A DNA stretch of 64,000 nt from Nymphaea colorata (Eukaryota; Streptophyta; Magnoliopsida; Nymphaeales; Nymphaeaceae): NCBI RefSeq assembly GCF_008831285.2, contig NC_045139.1, positions 35,871,706 through 35,935,705 on the forward strand, written 5' to 3'. Within the stretch, counting starts at the first letter, position 1, and every line of letters begins with the position of its first letter. This document shows positions 62,900 to 64,000 of the stretch, piece after piece. Both the position numbers and the translations under genes were made by a program. The notes beneath the pieces are model-generated. The model did no database searches. It had not been told where the DNA came from and saw only the letters and a program-made list of their open reading frames with translations.

Positions 62900-63680
62900 G
62901 TAAGCATGACAAAACATCGTATATCCAACTTTCCCTTCCTACAGTCTTTTCTCAAATATCAAGAGAGAAAAAGAAGACACCAATTTCTTGTTGATAAGGA
63001 AACACCAATTTCTTGTTGGTATTTGTGTACTTTGGGTAACATGATTCTATAAGTAAGTAGAGAGAAAATCCCAAATAGAACTAGAATCAAGGCTCTCTTC
63101 TTTCTCCATTTTTTTTCTGCTTTCAAGGTTTAAGGCTGCGTCGTGTCTTTAGAGACAGAGCTCCAACCAAAGGTAGAAGAAAAGAAACTCCAATGGGAGC
63201 AAATGCCGGTTGCACTCTAAGAACATGTGAACAAAGTAGAATCCAAAGCCACAAGGTTGAATCTGTTGGTCATGGCCCTACCTTAACCAAATAATTATAA
63301 CTAATCTATAGTTGAAAATACGCTGCATTATTAGGCTGGTGAAGAGTGAGTGGGGGAAACTGGTGCGTCTGGTCTTAATTGTTTATCTTTAACTTTCTCT
63401 TATTCTATTTCCCCCCTATGACAGCCCAATCACAAGGTAACATTAGGCTGTCTGCATTAAACAATGTTATCACAATAAGCCGTAAGGCCATCTGAACGAG
63501 TAAGCGATTCAGGAGCGTTACGAATCGGCTGATTCACCGATTCGATTCGGTAACTGAGTTTTCACAACACTGCGTGAAACCATCATGAGAGGATGAGAGT
63601 TGGAATTTAACACCATTACACAGGGCTTTGATTCGAAGCAATAAAACTTTTCATATCAAACACGTGCAACTCATAAAGAT

Positions 63681-63684
<4 letters not shown>

Positions 63685-63721
<37 letters not shown>
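63685..63721. repeat. (GA)n microsatellite
   Basis: About 18 GA dinucleotides. The remaining sequence to the window end (62900-64000) shows no gene; 63500-63560 holds a short near-palindromic gattcaccgattcgattcgg motif. Confidence 0.9.
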
Positions 63722-63722
<1 letters not shown>

Positions 63723-64000
63723 ACTCCATCTCCTATTCTTTTCCTTGGGGCATCGAACGGCTCGTTTGATGCATGTGAAGAAAAATGCATGGTAAAATTA
63801 TCACTGTACGGCATAGAGATTTTTTTCATGAAAAAAAGTTTGACTTAAAGAGGTCCGACTTTTTTGTGTGGGAACTTTTTCCCATTTCAAATAAAAAATG
63901 CATGGTAAAATTTCTTCTTTTTGATGTTTCAGGGTAAACCTTAAAAGACTTAAAAAAAAATCCACCGTTTTTCTTGTGCATCAAATCAAACAGGGTCTTA

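Overview
The window reads as nuclear DNA of a flowering plant. Genes are split by AT-rich introns with GT/AG borders. Long (TA)n and (CT)n tracts are frequent, and MITE-like elements and degenerate repeats fill most of the space between genes. The two large genes give proteins very close to conserved angiosperm families. I cannot name the species or lineage from the sequence alone. I see no rRNA, tRNA, CRISPR or organelle sequence.

Layout. 1-7.1 kb: no gene; two adjacent Tourist-like MITEs sharing a TTA (1.83-2.37 kb), small tandem duplications, and a ~140-bp tandem repeat (6.25-7.08 kb). 8.4-21.1 kb, plus strand: a nine-exon gene for a 1310-residue poly(A)-polymerase/OAS-type nucleotidyltransferase (At3g61690-like), probably with a leader intron from about 7.3 kb. 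25.56 kb, plus: a possible 45-residue single-membrane-segment protein with an intron just after its stop. 31.7-32.0 kb, minus: a small basic protein that may continue past a splice donor. 34.2-39.2 kb, minus: six degenerate head-to-tail copies of a ~0.8-kb gene-like unit. 43.66-45.97 kb, plus: a three-exon gene for a 127-residue acidic, helical protein. 48.2-55.04 kb, minus: a complete twelve-exon gene for the large subunit of chromatin assembly factor 1 (FAS1), 933 residues, with a probable leader intron and a perfect E2F site upstream. 55.9-64 kb: mostly repeats, including a decayed repeat array (57.7-59.8 kb), plus weak candidate exons near 62.3-62.9 kb.

The genes look like independent units; there is no operon-like or pathway clustering. 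The spliced models were assembled by hand: every exon junction named for the three main genes keeps the reading frame and uses GT..AG borders. Leader introns, UTR ends and promoters are inferred. I did not find a convincing undescribed biological system. The item closest to one is the six-copy array at 34.2-39.2 kb.
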